A DNA stretch of 9,983 nt from Frankiaceae bacterium (GTDB taxonomy: Bacteria; Actinomycetota; Actinomycetes; JADGOU01): assembly GCA_017882835.1 (NCBI GenBank), contig JADGOU010000080.1:1-9983 (forward strand). The letters run 5' to 3'. A model generated the notes under the pieces. That model did not search any database. It saw only the letters and a program-made list of their open reading frames with translations, and was not told where the DNA came from. A program made the translations under genes and the position numbers. Below, piece after piece: positions 1-9,648 of the stretch; position 1 is the first letter of the stretch; every line of letters begins with the position of its first letter.

Positions 1-94
1 CGGCGACCGGCAGCCCAGCGAGCTCCTCGCCGGCCAGCTGGTCCAGTGCACCGCCGAGCCGGCCCACCGGCGGTCGTCCGTCGTACTCGAACAT
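1..94 (-). CDS. DUF222/13E12-type HNH endonuclease-like protein, N-terminal fragment
   Basis: The gene runs leftwards off the window, so only the first 31 codons are visible, from an ATG at 94-92. The peptide begins MFEYDGRPPVGRLGGAL and continues with an acidic helix ending LAGLP. By recall this resembles the N-terminus of DUF222 (13E12 repeat) proteins, which often carry a C-terminal HNH nuclease domain. That domain would lie outside the window, so nuclease function is not shown. The frame stays open for at least 12 codons upstream but contains no ATG, GTG or TTG, which supports this start. There is no Shine-Dalgarno sequence, and the -10 element ends 7 nt before the ATG, so the mRNA is probably leaderless. 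Members of this family in Mycobacterium are known LexA-regulated genes, and the SOS box over this start supports the assignment. The family call is moderate because so little protein is seen. Confidence 0.6.
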   Translation of the reverse strand, partial: MFEYDGRPPVGRLGGALDQLAGEELAGLPVA

Positions 95-102
95 GTGTTT
101 GA
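87..102 (-). promoter_or_regulatory. LexA (SOS) box over the start codon of the DUF222-like gene
   Basis: Positions 87-102 read TCGAAC-ATGT-GTTTGA. This differs at one base from the mycobacterial/Gram-positive SOS box TCGAAC-N4-GTTCGA. The box covers the predicted transcription start, the ATG and the second codon, and it touches the last base of the -10 element. Bound LexA would therefore block initiation. The match was read by eye and binding is inferred. Confidence 0.7.
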
Positions 103-124
103 CTCTAACCGCGACCGCCGACAG
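102..124 (-). promoter_or_regulatory. RecA-NDp/PafBC-type DNA-damage promoter
   Basis: On the minus strand, CTGTCGGCG (124-116) is followed by exactly 8 nt and then TAGAGT (107-102). The known actinobacterial promoter for RecA/LexA-independent damage induction, recognised with the PafBC activator, is tTGTCRGtg-N8-TAnnnT. The invariant TGTCGG core, the spacing and the -10 pattern all match. Only the less conserved outer bases (first T, and the T of tg) differ. The -10 ends 7 nt before the ATG, which predicts a leaderless transcript. No standard -35 is present, as expected for this class. Confidence 0.65.
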
Positions 125-151
125 TTTCGGTGGAGCCGGCGCCTGTCCCCG

Positions 152-197
152 AGGTTCTTTGCATGGCGTTGGCAAGGTTCTATGCATGGCGTTGGCA
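152..197. repeat. 23-bp direct tandem duplication
   Basis: Two abutting 23-bp copies occupy 152-174 and 175-197. They differ at one position (T at 159, A at 182) and share the core TGCATGGCGTTGGCA. A third copy starts (AGGT at 198-201) and then diverges. The near-identity suggests a recent slippage or duplication event. Confidence 0.9.
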
Positions 198-252
198 AGG
201 TATTCAAGAGCTGCCGCTCAGCAGCGAGATGCGTCCAGGCCGCTTCGGCTGC

Positions 253-297
253 CTGTCGCGTCCCGCTCTGTCTCGTCCCGCTCTGTCGCGTCGGAGT
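253..297. repeat. 15-bp imperfect tandem repeat, about 2.7 copies
   Basis: The copies are CTGTCGCGTCCCGCT (253-267), CTGTCTCGTCCCGCT (268-282) and a diverging third copy, CTGTCGCGTCGGAGT (283-297). The period of 15 would keep a reading frame, but no credible protein covers it. It lies about 55 bp from the 23-bp duplication. Confidence 0.85.
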
Positions 298-465
298 CGC
301 TCTGCATTGCCAGCTCCTGGCTCCGGGCGGCGAGTTCCCACGGCCCCATTGCGGACACGGACAGAGTCCAGACAAGATCGTCGATAACCTGGTCAGCGTC
401 CGATCCACGCGCTCAAGCCGACGCAGGCGTAAGGCACAACGCGTCTGGGCATCGGCGGGGGCGTC

Positions 466-483
466 CCTCCTGCTGCAAGGAGG
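466..483 (+). promoter_or_regulatory. Hairpin enclosing a strong Shine-Dalgarno sequence
   Basis: CCTCCT (466-471), loop GCTGCA, then AGGAGG (478-483) form a perfect 6-bp stem. Its 3' arm is a near-ideal Shine-Dalgarno sequence placed 6 nt before a GTG at 490. If this strand is transcribed, the stem would hide the ribosome-binding site. A chance match is possible, because a 6-bp stem is short and no promoter upstream was identified. Confidence 0.3.
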
Positions 484-489
484 AACATC

Positions 490-567
490 GTGGCCACCCT
501 GAATCGCTGCGACTTCTACAATGTGCGACCGCGGCACCGGCGAGCATTGACCATCGTCCCCGACTGA
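490..567 (+). CDS. Possible 25-codon small ORF behind a strong RBS
   Basis: A GTG at 490 sits 6 nt after AAGGAGG (477-483) and opens a frame that closes at TGA 565-567. The peptide starts MATLNRCDFYNV and becomes rich in Arg and His. Third-position G/C is about 79%, below the neighbouring genes. No relative is recognised. The only real support is the ribosome-binding site and its spacing, which could be coincidental in a decayed stretch. Confidence 0.15.
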   Translation: MATLNRCDFYNVRPRHRRALTIVPD

Positions 568-797
568 TCGACGGGACCGACCTTGGGGGTGGGGCACGGC
601 CCGGGCAGTGCGGATTGGTCGTTGCGGGTGTAGATCAGGTCGAGACACCCGACGGCATGGTGGGTGGCGGCGGCGCCGCCGATGTGGCCGCGCTGGCGGA
701 CCAGCTCGGGCTAGCGCTAGCTGTCGGATGCACTCCCAGGGCGGCCCCGGCGTCATGACGGGACTCCGTCGCGAATCACGTACCGCGGCGCTCGTCG

Positions 798-872
798 GCA
801 GCTTCACCCGCCGAGGGCATCGCCGGAGGCTCGACAACCCGCACCAGCAGTGCCGTAGGCCGGTGAAGCTGC
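798..872. repeat. 11-bp inverted repeat with 53-bp spacer
   Basis: GCAGCTTCACC (798-808) and its exact complement GGTGAAGCTGC (862-872) flank 53 bp. The pair lies just beyond the stop of the leftward SsgA-like gene. The loop is too long and lacks the T-tract of an intrinsic terminator, and no transposase is nearby. A match of this size is close to chance expectation for 10 kb. Confidence 0.3.
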
Positions 873-912
873 GGATCCAGACAGCCAGCCCCAGCTAACC
901 GAGTAACCATCC

Positions 913-1332
913 TCATCGCCGCAGCAGGCGCTCGAGCAGGGCGTCGATCGCCGCTGAGCTGGCCTCCTCGCCCGTGGGGACGACGACCTCGGTGGCGGTC
1001 AGGAACTGCCGCAGCACGCTGTGCAGGATGTTTACCCGGCATGGTGGCCCGTCCCGGGCCAGCGTCAGGTGCACCAGGCCAGCGCGGGTGTCAGGCCGGA
1101 TCCGCACATCCCCGTCCCCAGTCGGCTCCTCCAACCCGTACCGCAGGAAGTCCCGCAGCACCACCCACCGCCCGCGCGGCAGGCTCGGATGGTCCGGGTG
1201 CGGCGTTATCAGCAGGGTCACCGCGAGCGGGTCCGCCTCGCGCCAGCTCAGCCGCAGCAGCGTCGTCCGACCACGGCCGGATGCACCCGCGCTGGTGACC
1301 AGCACCTCCGTGGTCACGTCATGCGTGGTCAC
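913..1332 (-). CDS. SsgA-like (SALP) sporulation/cell-division regulator
   Basis: This 139-aa protein fits the SsgA family of small proteins, which help place and activate septation; SsgB, for example, recruits FtsZ in Streptomyces. Family signatures in order are ADPLAV at residues 33-38 (SsgB has ADPYAV), W56 with RDFLRYGL at 60-67, EPTGDGDVRIRP at 69-80, and FLTATEVVVPTGEE at 110-123, with an acidic/leucine C-terminal helix. Length is normal for the family. The start is GTG at 1332-1330, preceded by AGGAAG (complement of 1339-1344) with a 6-nt gap. An internal GTG at codon 6 is a less favoured alternative. The gene is divergent from uvrC across a 120-bp spacer. Which SALP subfamily it belongs to cannot be told by eye. 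The family call is firm, while a septation role here is inferred from the family. Confidence 0.88.
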   Translation of the reverse strand: MTTHDVTTEVLVTSAGASGRGRTTLLRLSWREADPLAVTLLITPHPDHPSLPRGRWVVLRDFLRYGLEEPTGDGDVRIRPDTRAGLVHLTLARDGPPCRVNILHSVLRQFLTATEVVVPTGEEASSAAIDALLERLLRR

Positions 1333-1439
1333 CGCTGGCTTCCTGTCGCCGGTCTACCCCCGTCCGAGGGTGACACTTGTTAGCCGGTGGAGGCTACCCG
1401 GCCGACGCGTTCGCAGGCGGCTACGAGCCGTCAGCGGCG

Positions 1440-1445
1440 TAGGCT
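1440..1445 (+). promoter_or_regulatory. Candidate -10 element of a leaderless uvrC transcript
   Basis: TAGGCT fits the actinobacterial TANNNT -10 pattern and ends 7 nt before the uvrC GTG at 1453. Transcription would then start at or next to the start codon. The start also lacks a proper Shine-Dalgarno sequence. No clear -35 is seen at 16-18 nt, so the call is tentative. Confidence 0.35.
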
Positions 1446-1452
1446 TTGGCCC

Positions 1453-3420
1453 GTGGCCGACCCTTCGTCGTACCGTCCGGGGCCGGGTGCCATCCCCGAC
1501 TCGGCTGGGGTCTACCGGTTCCGCGACGCCACCGGCCGAGTGGTGTACGTCGGGAAGGCCAAGAGCCTGCGCAGCCGGCTGTCCAGCTACTTCCAGGACC
1601 TGCACAACCTGCACCCGCGCACCCAGAGCATGGTCACGACCGCCGCGTCGGTGGAGTGGACGGTGGTCAGCACCGAGGTCGAGGCGCTGCAGCTGGAGTA
1701 CAGCTGGATCAAGGAGTTCGACCCGCGGTTCAACGTCCGCTACCGGGACGACAAGTCCTATCCGAGCCTGGCGGTGACCCTGGACGAGGAGTACCCGCGG
1801 CTGCAGGTGATGCGGGGTCCGAAGCGCAAGGGCGTGCGCTACTTCGGGCCGTACGCCCACGCCTGGGCCATCCGGGAGACCCTCGACCTGCTGCTGCGGG
1901 TCTTTCCCGCCCGGACCTGCTCGGCGGGGGTGTTCCGGCGGGCCGGCCAGGTGGGCCGGCCCTGCCTGCTGGGCTACATCGGCAAGTGTTCCGCGCCGTG
2001 TGTCGGCCGGGTCAGTGCCGCGGAGCACCGGCGCATCGTCGAGGACTTCTGCGACTTCATGTCCGGTCAGACCGCCACCTACATCCGCCGGCTGGAGAAG
2101 GAGATGGCGGCCGCGGCGGCCGCGACGGAGTTCGAACGCGCAGCCCGGCTGCGTGACGACATCGGCGCGCTCAACCGGGCGATGGAGAAGCAGGCGGTCG
2201 TTCTCGGCGACGGCACCGACGCCGACGTGGTGGCGTTCGCCGAGGACCCGCTGGAAGCAGCGGTTCAGGTGTTCTACGTCCGGTCCGGCCGAGTCCGTGG
2301 CCAGCGGGGCTGGGTTGTCGACAAGGTCGAGGACCTCGACACCGGTGACCTGGTCGAGCAGTTCCTGTCCCAGACCTACCTGGACGAGGGCAGCGAGATC
2401 CCGCGGGAGGTGTTGGTGCCGGCGCTGCCTCCGGATGCCGAGGTGGTGGCGCAGCTGCTCAGCGAGGTCCGCGGCAGCCGGGTGGACCTGCGGGTGCCGC
2501 AGCGTGGGGACAAGCGCTCGCTGCTGGAGACGGTGGAACGCAACGCCCGGCAGGCCTTCGGCCTGCACAAGCTCAAGCGCGCCTCGGACCTGACCGCCCG
2601 CTCCCGGGCGCTGGCGGAGATCGCCGACTTCCTGCAGCTGGCGCAGGCGCCGCTGCGGATCGAGTGCTTCGACGTGTCGAACCTGCAGGGCACGTCGGTG
2701 GTGGCGAGCATGGTCGTGTTCGAGGACGGTCTGGCCCGGCGCGGCGAGTACCGGCGGTTTGCCGTTCGCGACCTCGCCGGCCAGGACGACGTGGCGGCCA
2801 TGGAGCAGGTGGTACGCCGACGCTTCCGCCGCTACCTGGACGAGCGCGCTGCCGCGGGGGAGTCGGTGCCGGCGCCCGACTCGGAAACCGGCCGGCCGCG
2901 CAGGTTCGCCTACCCGCCCAACCTGGTGGTGGTCGACGGCGGTCCGCCGCAGGTCCAGGCCGCCGCCCGCGCGTTGGCCGACCTCGGCATCACCGACGTG
3001 GCGCTCTGCGGCCTGGCCAAGCGGCTGGAGGAGGTGTGGCTGCCGGACCGGGATGACCCGGTGATCCTGCCACGCACCAGTGAGGGGCTCTACCTGTTGC
3101 AGCGCATCCGGGACGAGGCGCACCGGTTCGCCATCACCTACCACCGTCAGCAGCGGTCCCGGTCGATGACGGCGAGTGCGCTCGACGGCGTACCCGGTCT
3201 GGGGGAGACCCGCCGCAAGGCCTTGTTACGGCAATTCGGGTCGCTCAAGCGGCTGCAGGCGGCCGGCGTCGACGACATCACCCAGGTGCCCGGGGTCGGT
3301 CGGCGGACGGCGGAGGCGGTCGTCACTGCGCTCGCCGGCCAGCCGGCCACCCCGGCAGTCGACCCGGTGACGGGGGAGATCCTGGGCGCTCAGGACCTGG
3401 CCGAGGGACTCCTGGGATGA
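1453..3420 (+). CDS. uvrC: Excinuclease ABC subunit C
   Basis: UvrC makes both incisions flanking a lesion after UvrA/UvrB recognition in nucleotide excision repair. The 655-aa protein shows every expected part. The GIY-YIG nuclease is at the N-terminus (GVY 19-21, YVG 32-34, R40). A cysteine cluster C156-x14-C171-x7-C179-x3-C183 matches the four cysteines proposed to hold a 4Fe-4S cluster in E. coli UvrC. The UvrB-binding UVR helix pair lies around residues 210-245. The RNase H-like 5'-incision nuclease has D407 ([10 protein letters not shown]), D495 (VVVDGGPPQ) and H557 (DEAHRFA). Tandem helix-hairpin-helix motifs follow at about 577-630 (GVPGLG, VPGVG). The GTG at 1453 was chosen because relatives begin at [12 protein letters not shown] at 1387 would add 22 Arg-rich, unconserved residues. 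The stop overlaps the rapZ start. No catalytic residue appears to be missing. Confidence 0.97.
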   Translation: MADPSSYRPGPGAIPDSAGVYRFRDATGRVVYVGKAKSLRSRLSSYFQDLHNLHPRTQSMVTTAASVEWTVVSTEVEALQLEYSWIKEFDPRFNVRYRDDKSYPSLAVTLDEEYPRLQVMRGPKRKGVRYFGPYAHAWAIRETLDLLLRVFPARTCSAGVFRRAGQVGRPCLLGYIGKCSAPCVGRVSAAEHRRIVEDFCDFMSGQTATYIRRLEKEMAAAAAATEFERAARLRDDIGALNRAMEKQAVVLGDGTDADVVAFAEDPLEAAVQVFYVRSGRVRGQRGWVVDKVEDLDTGDLVEQFLSQTYLDEGSEIPREVLVPALPPDAEVVAQLLSEVRGSRVDLRVPQRGDKRSLLETVERNARQAFGLHKLKRASDLTARSRALAEIADFLQLAQAPLRIECFDVSNLQGTSVVASMVVFEDGLARRGEYRRFAVRDLAGQDDVAAMEQVVRRRFRRYLDERAAAGESVPAPDSETGRPRRFAYPPNLVVVDGGPPQVQAAARALADLGITDVALCGLAKRLEEVWLPDRDDPVILPRTSEGLYLLQRIRDEAHRFAITYHRQQRSRSMTASALDGVPGLGETRRKALLRQFGSLKRLQAAGVDDITQVPGVGRRTAEAVVTALAGQPATPAVDPVTGEILGAQDLAEGLLG

Positions 3421-4321
3421 CGGCTCCCGCTGCACCCGTCGTCGCCGGCAAGCCGAGTCCGGCGGCGGTCTTCGAGCTGGCGATCGTCACCGGCCTGTCC
3501 GGAGCCGGCCGCAGTACCGCCGCGAAGTGCCTGGAAGACCTGGGCTGGTTCGTCGTGGACAACCTGCCGCCGTCCCTGCTGGCCACCATGGTCGAGCTCG
3601 GCAGCCGGTCGCACGGCGAGGTGGCCCGGATCGCCGCGGTGGTCGATGTCCGCAGCCGGGCGTTCTCCTCCGACCTGGAGTCGGCGCTGAACGAGCTGGA
3701 GCGGCGCGGCGTTCGAGCTCGGGTGCTCTTCCTGGAGGCCGCCGACGACGTCCTGGTCCGGCGCTTCGAAAGCGTTCGCCGGCCGCACCCGTTACAGCGT
3801 GACGGCCGGCTCGTCGACGGCATCGCCAGCGAGCGCGAGCTGCTGCGGGACCTGCGCGGCCGGGCCGACCTGGTGGTGGACAGCTCGGCGCTGAACGTGC
3901 ACGAGCTGCGGTCCAAGGTGGACGACGCTTTCGGCACCGGCGCCGGTACGACGCTGCAGCTGACCGTGCAGTCCTTCGGGTTCAAGTACGGCCTGCCGGT
4001 GGACTCCGACCTGGTCGCCGACATGCGGTTCCTGCCGAACCCGCACTGGGTGCCGGAACTGCGTCCGTACACCGGCCGGGACCCGGCCGTGCGGGACTAC
4101 GTGATGGCGGCGCCGGGCGCGCTGGAGTTCCTCGATCGGTACGTCGAGCTGCTGACGATCGTCACCCAGGGCTACCTGCGGGAGGGCAAGCGCTACGCCA
4201 CCCTCTCCGTAGGCTGCACCGGCGGCAAGCACCGCAGCGTGGCCATGGCCGAGGCGCTCGGCAGCCGGCTGCGGGCGCGCGGCCTGGACGCCAGCGTGGT
4301 CCACCGCGACCTGGGGCGGGA

Positions 4322-4325
<4 letters not shown>
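3417..4325 (+). CDS. rapZ: RapZ-family P-loop nucleotide-binding protein (YvcJ-like)
   Basis: This 302-aa protein belongs to the RapZ/YvcJ family. In E. coli, RapZ senses glucosamine-6-phosphate and delivers a small RNA to RNase E. In Gram-positives the role is less clear, and the RNA partners are not known to be conserved. The Walker A loop is GLSGAGRS at 26-33, with R32 in place of the usual Lys, as is common in this family. D77 in VVDVRSR is a likely Walker B residue. The C-terminal domain carries FGFKYGLP and the signature GCTGGKHRS at 266-274, which in E. coli RapZ forms part of the metabolite-binding site. The ATG overlaps the uvrC stop in ATGA (3417-3420), and the end overlaps yvcK by 4 nt, so translation is probably coupled. 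Length is slightly above the usual 285-300 because of an Ala/Pro-rich N-terminal tail. Confidence 0.95.
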
Positions 4326-7467
<3,142 letters not shown>

Positions 7468-7474
7468 AGCAGCC

Positions 7475-8671
7475 GTGCGCACCCTCGACGACCTTCTTCG
7501 GGAGGGGGTCGCCGGACGGACCGTGCTCGTCCGCAGCGACCTCAACGTCCCGCTGGACAATGGCCGAATCACCGACGATGGCCGGATTCGGGCCAGTTTG
7601 CCGACCATCACCGAGCTGGCGGCAGCTGGTGCCCGGGTGCTGGTCTGCGCGCACCTGGGCCGGCCCAAGGGGCAGGTGAAGCCGGAGTACTCGCTGGCGC
7701 CGGTGGCCGAGCGGCTCGCCGAGCTGCTCGGCCAGCCGGTGCCGATCGCGCCCGATGTCGTGGGTGACGGCGCCCGGGCGACAGTTGCCGCGTTGTCCGA
7801 CGGCGACGTGGCCCTGCTGGAGAACGTTCGCTTCGAACCCGGCGAGACCAGCAAGGACTCAGCCGAGCTGGGCGCCTTCGCCGACCAGCTGGCCGCACTG
7901 GCCGACTGCTACGTCGACGACGCCTTCGGCGCGGTGCACCGGGCGCACGCCAGCGTCTCCGGCGTGGCCGAGCGGCTGCCACATGCCGCTGGTCGGCTGG
8001 TGCTGGCCGAGGTGGACATGCTGCGCCGGCTCACCGAGGACGTGACCCGGCCGTACGTCGTGGTGCTCGGCGGATCCAAGGTCTCCGACAAGCTCGGGGT
8101 CATCTCCGCCCTGCTCGGCAAGGTGGACCGGTTGCTCATCGGCGGCGGAATGTGCTTCACGTTCCTGGCGGCCCAGGGCCTTGACGTCGGCAAGTCGCTG
8201 CTGGAGACCGACCGGGTGGACACCGTCCGCGGCATCCTGGACGACGCCGCGGAGCGCGGGGTAGAGATCGCCCTGCCGGTCGACGTGGTGGTCGCCGACG
8301 CCGTCTCTGCCGACGCGACACCCGCTGTCGTGCCCGCCGCCGCCATTCCGGCCGACCGGCTGGGACTCGACATCGGGCCGGAGACCGTGGCCCGGTTCGC
8401 CCAACTGCTCGGGGATGCCAACACGGTGTTCTGGAACGGGCCGATGGGTGTCTTCGAGCTGGCGCAGTTCGCGGCCGGCACCCGCGGCGTCGCCGAGGCG
8501 ATTGCCGCGGTTGACGGCACCACGGTGGTCGGCGGCGGCGACTCGGCCGCCGCGGTTCGCCTGCTCGGTATCGGCGAGGACCGGTTCACCCACATCTCGA
8601 CCGGCGGCGGCGCGTCGCTGGAGTACTTGGAAGGCCGGGTACTCCCGGGCCTGGCCGCACTGGAGGACTGA
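7475..8671 (+). CDS. pgk: Phosphoglycerate kinase
   Basis: PGK transfers phosphate from 1,3-bisphosphoglycerate to ADP, forming ATP and 3-phosphoglycerate. The 398-aa length is standard. Substrate-binding motifs in the N-lobe are RSDLNVP at 20-26 and HLGRPKG at 60-66. The nucleotide lobe has GGSKVSDKL at 199-207, WNGPMGVFE at 320-328, GGGDSAAAV at 353-361 and [12 protein letters not shown] at 376-387. The GTG start lies 7 nt after the gap stop, with only a weak purine-rich stretch (GAGCAG) before it, so it probably relies partly on coupling to gap translation. tpiA begins 2 nt after the stop. No anomaly was seen. Confidence 0.98.
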   Translation: MRTLDDLLREGVAGRTVLVRSDLNVPLDNGRITDDGRIRASLPTITELAAAGARVLVCAHLGRPKGQVKPEYSLAPVAERLAELLGQPVPIAPDVVGDGARATVAALSDGDVALLENVRFEPGETSKDSAELGAFADQLAALADCYVDDAFGAVHRAHASVSGVAERLPHAAGRLVLAEVDMLRRLTEDVTRPYVVVLGGSKVSDKLGVISALLGKVDRLLIGGGMCFTFLAAQGLDVGKSLLETDRVDTVRGILDDAAERGVEIALPVDVVVADAVSADATPAVVPAAAIPADRLGLDIGPETVARFAQLLGDANTVFWNGPMGVFELAQFAAGTRGVAEAIAAVDGTTVVGGGDSAAAVRLLGIGEDRFTHISTGGGASLEYLEGRVLPGLAALED

Positions 8672-8673
8672 CG

Positions 8674-9465
8674 ATGGCATCCCGCTCCAGCCGCCGCCCG
8701 CTGATGGCCGGCAACTGGAAGATGACGCTGAACCACCTGGAAGCCATCGCCCTGGTGCAGAAGCTGGCGTTCACGCTGACCGAGCCGGAGCTCCACGACG
8801 TCGAAGCGGTCGTGCTGCCGCCGTTCACCGACCTGCGTAGCGTGCAGACCCTGGTCGACGGCGACAAGCTGCACATCTCCTACGGCGCCCAGGACCTCTC
8901 GCCCTATGACGCCGGGGCCTACACCGGCGACATCAGCGGCGCCATGCTGGCCAAACTGGGCTGCAGTTACGTGGTCGTTGGGCACTCCGAGCGTCGGCAG
9001 TACCACGCGGAGGACGACGCGGTCGTCAACGCCAAGGTCAAGGCAGCCTTCCGGCACGACCTCACGCCCATCATGTGCGTCGGCGAGGGACTGGACATCC
9101 GCCGGGCCGGCACCCACGTCTTCCACTGCCTGAGCCAGCTGACCGGTGGGCTCGACGGCATTCCGGCCGAGCAGGCCCGCCGCATCGTGGTCGCCTACGA
9201 GCCGGTGTGGGCGATCGGCACCGGAGAGGTGGCCACGCCCGCCGACGCCCAGGAGGTCTGCGGGGCGCTGCGGACCCGGCTGGCGGAGCTGTACTCGGGG
9301 GACCTGGCCGACGGAGTGCGGGTGCTCTACGGCGGCTCGGTGAAGTCCGGCAACATCGCTGGCATCATGGCGGAGCCCGACGTGGACGGTGCCCTGGTCG
9401 GCGGTGCCAGCTTGGACGCCGAGGAGTTCGCCAAGATCTGCCGGTTCGACCGCGACGCTGGCTGA
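8674..9465 (+). CDS. tpiA: Triosephosphate isomerase
   Basis: TpiA interconverts dihydroxyacetone phosphate and glyceraldehyde-3-phosphate, the GAPDH substrate. The 263-aa TIM barrel shows the expected active site: N14 and K16 in AGNWKM, H104 in VVGHSERRQ, and E176 in [11 protein letters not shown]. The phosphate-binding loops YGGSVK and GALVGGASL follow near the C-terminus. The ATG is 2 nt after the pgk stop, and the short Ser/Arg-rich lead-in (residues 2-9) is usual in actinobacteria. This is the last gene of the glycolytic cluster. secG, which often follows in actinobacteria, is not in the remaining 518 nt. Confidence 0.98.
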   Translation: MASRSSRRPLMAGNWKMTLNHLEAIALVQKLAFTLTEPELHDVEAVVLPPFTDLRSVQTLVDGDKLHISYGAQDLSPYDAGAYTGDISGAMLAKLGCSYVVVGHSERRQYHAEDDAVVNAKVKAAFRHDLTPIMCVGEGLDIRRAGTHVFHCLSQLTGGLDGIPAEQARRIVVAYEPVWAIGTGEVATPADAQEVCGALRTRLAELYSGDLADGVRVLYGGSVKSGNIAGIMAEPDVDGALVGGASLDAEEFAKICRFDRDAG

Positions 9466-9541
9466 CCCCACCCGGCGTCGCACGGCCCGAAAGGGCAGCC
9501 GCACCGCCCAACACCTGCTTGCGGTCCTTCGGTCGTGTCTC

Positions 9542-9569
9542 TGGACGCACGATCTTTCGCGCCTATGAT
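9542..9569 (+). promoter_or_regulatory. Candidate sigma70-type promoter of the ABC-importer gene
   Basis: TGGACG (9542-9547) and TATGAT (9564-9569) are spaced by 16 nt. The -10 matches TATAAT at five of six positions and the -35 matches TTGACA at four of six. This would leave a 5' leader of roughly 70 nt before the GTG at 9649. It is the clearest classical promoter in the window and suggests the importer gene is transcribed separately from tpiA. Confidence 0.5.
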
Positions 9570-9634
9570 TCGTTCATCCGACCAGCCCGGCACGGGTTGG
9601 TCCTGGTCGCGCCTCCGCCGCCGCCGGCGAAGGC

Positions 9635-9640
9635 AGGAGG
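9635..9640 (+). promoter_or_regulatory. Ribosome-binding site of the ABC substrate-binding protein
   Basis: AGGAGG, a full Shine-Dalgarno core, lies 8 nt before the GTG at 9649. Together with the signal peptide directly after it, this fixes the start. Confidence 0.8.
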
Positions 9641-9648
9641 AGCAGCAC

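Larger units (their letters stand above)
103..912. other. Long intergenic spacer without a convincing gene
   Basis: About 800 bp separate the DUF222-like start from the end of the SsgA-like gene. Open frames exist on both strands, but their translations are Arg/Ala/Pro/Ser-rich in the way of high-GC shadow frames and match no family I recognise. The stretch contains the left-hand promoter, two short tandem repeats (152-197 and 253-297), a hairpin over a strong Shine-Dalgarno sequence (466-483) leading into a 25-codon frame, a coding-biased minus-strand stretch (519-710), two 12-bp palindromes (669-680 GGCGGCGCCGCC and 710-721 GCTAGCGCTAGC) and an 11-bp inverted repeat (798-808/862-872). No tRNA, CRISPR array or recognisable transposase was seen. 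Decayed DNA is the likeliest reading. Confidence 0.6.

Noticed and set aside
669..721. Two 12-bp palindromes, GGCGGCGCCGCC and GCTAGCGCTAGC, as operator sites
   Set aside because: Simple GC-rich or self-repeating sequences of this length occur by chance, and no promoter or gene is placed to be controlled by them.
93..758. A 221-codon plus-strand open frame in the left spacer
   Set aside because: Low-complexity Arg/Ser/Ala-rich translation with no recognisable domain. The frame starts within the promoter of the divergent gene, has no ribosome-binding site and runs through both tandem repeats.
1428..1445. CCGTCAGCG upstream of TAGGCT as a PafBC-type promoter for uvrC
   Set aside because: The core resembles TGTCAG, but only 3 nt separate it from the -10 instead of the required 8, and the leading T is missing.
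1387..1452. Upstream GTG extending UvrC by 22 residues
   Set aside because: The added residues are Arg-rich and not part of the family. The conserved ADPSSYRP start and the -10 at 1440 favour 1453.
1354..3144. A 596-codon minus-strand open frame antisense to uvrC
   Set aside because: It lies opposite a fully intact uvrC in a high-GC genome. The His/Gln/Arg-rich translation is typical of the complement of codon-biased genes.
9485..9496. GCCC-GAAA-GGGC hairpin after tpiA as a terminator
   Set aside because: The stem is only 4 bp and no T-tract follows. It is not enough to call an intrinsic terminator in this GC background.
7909..9504. A 531-codon minus-strand open frame across pgk and tpiA
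   Set aside because: It lies antisense to two conserved enzymes with complete active sites, and no family resemblance was seen.
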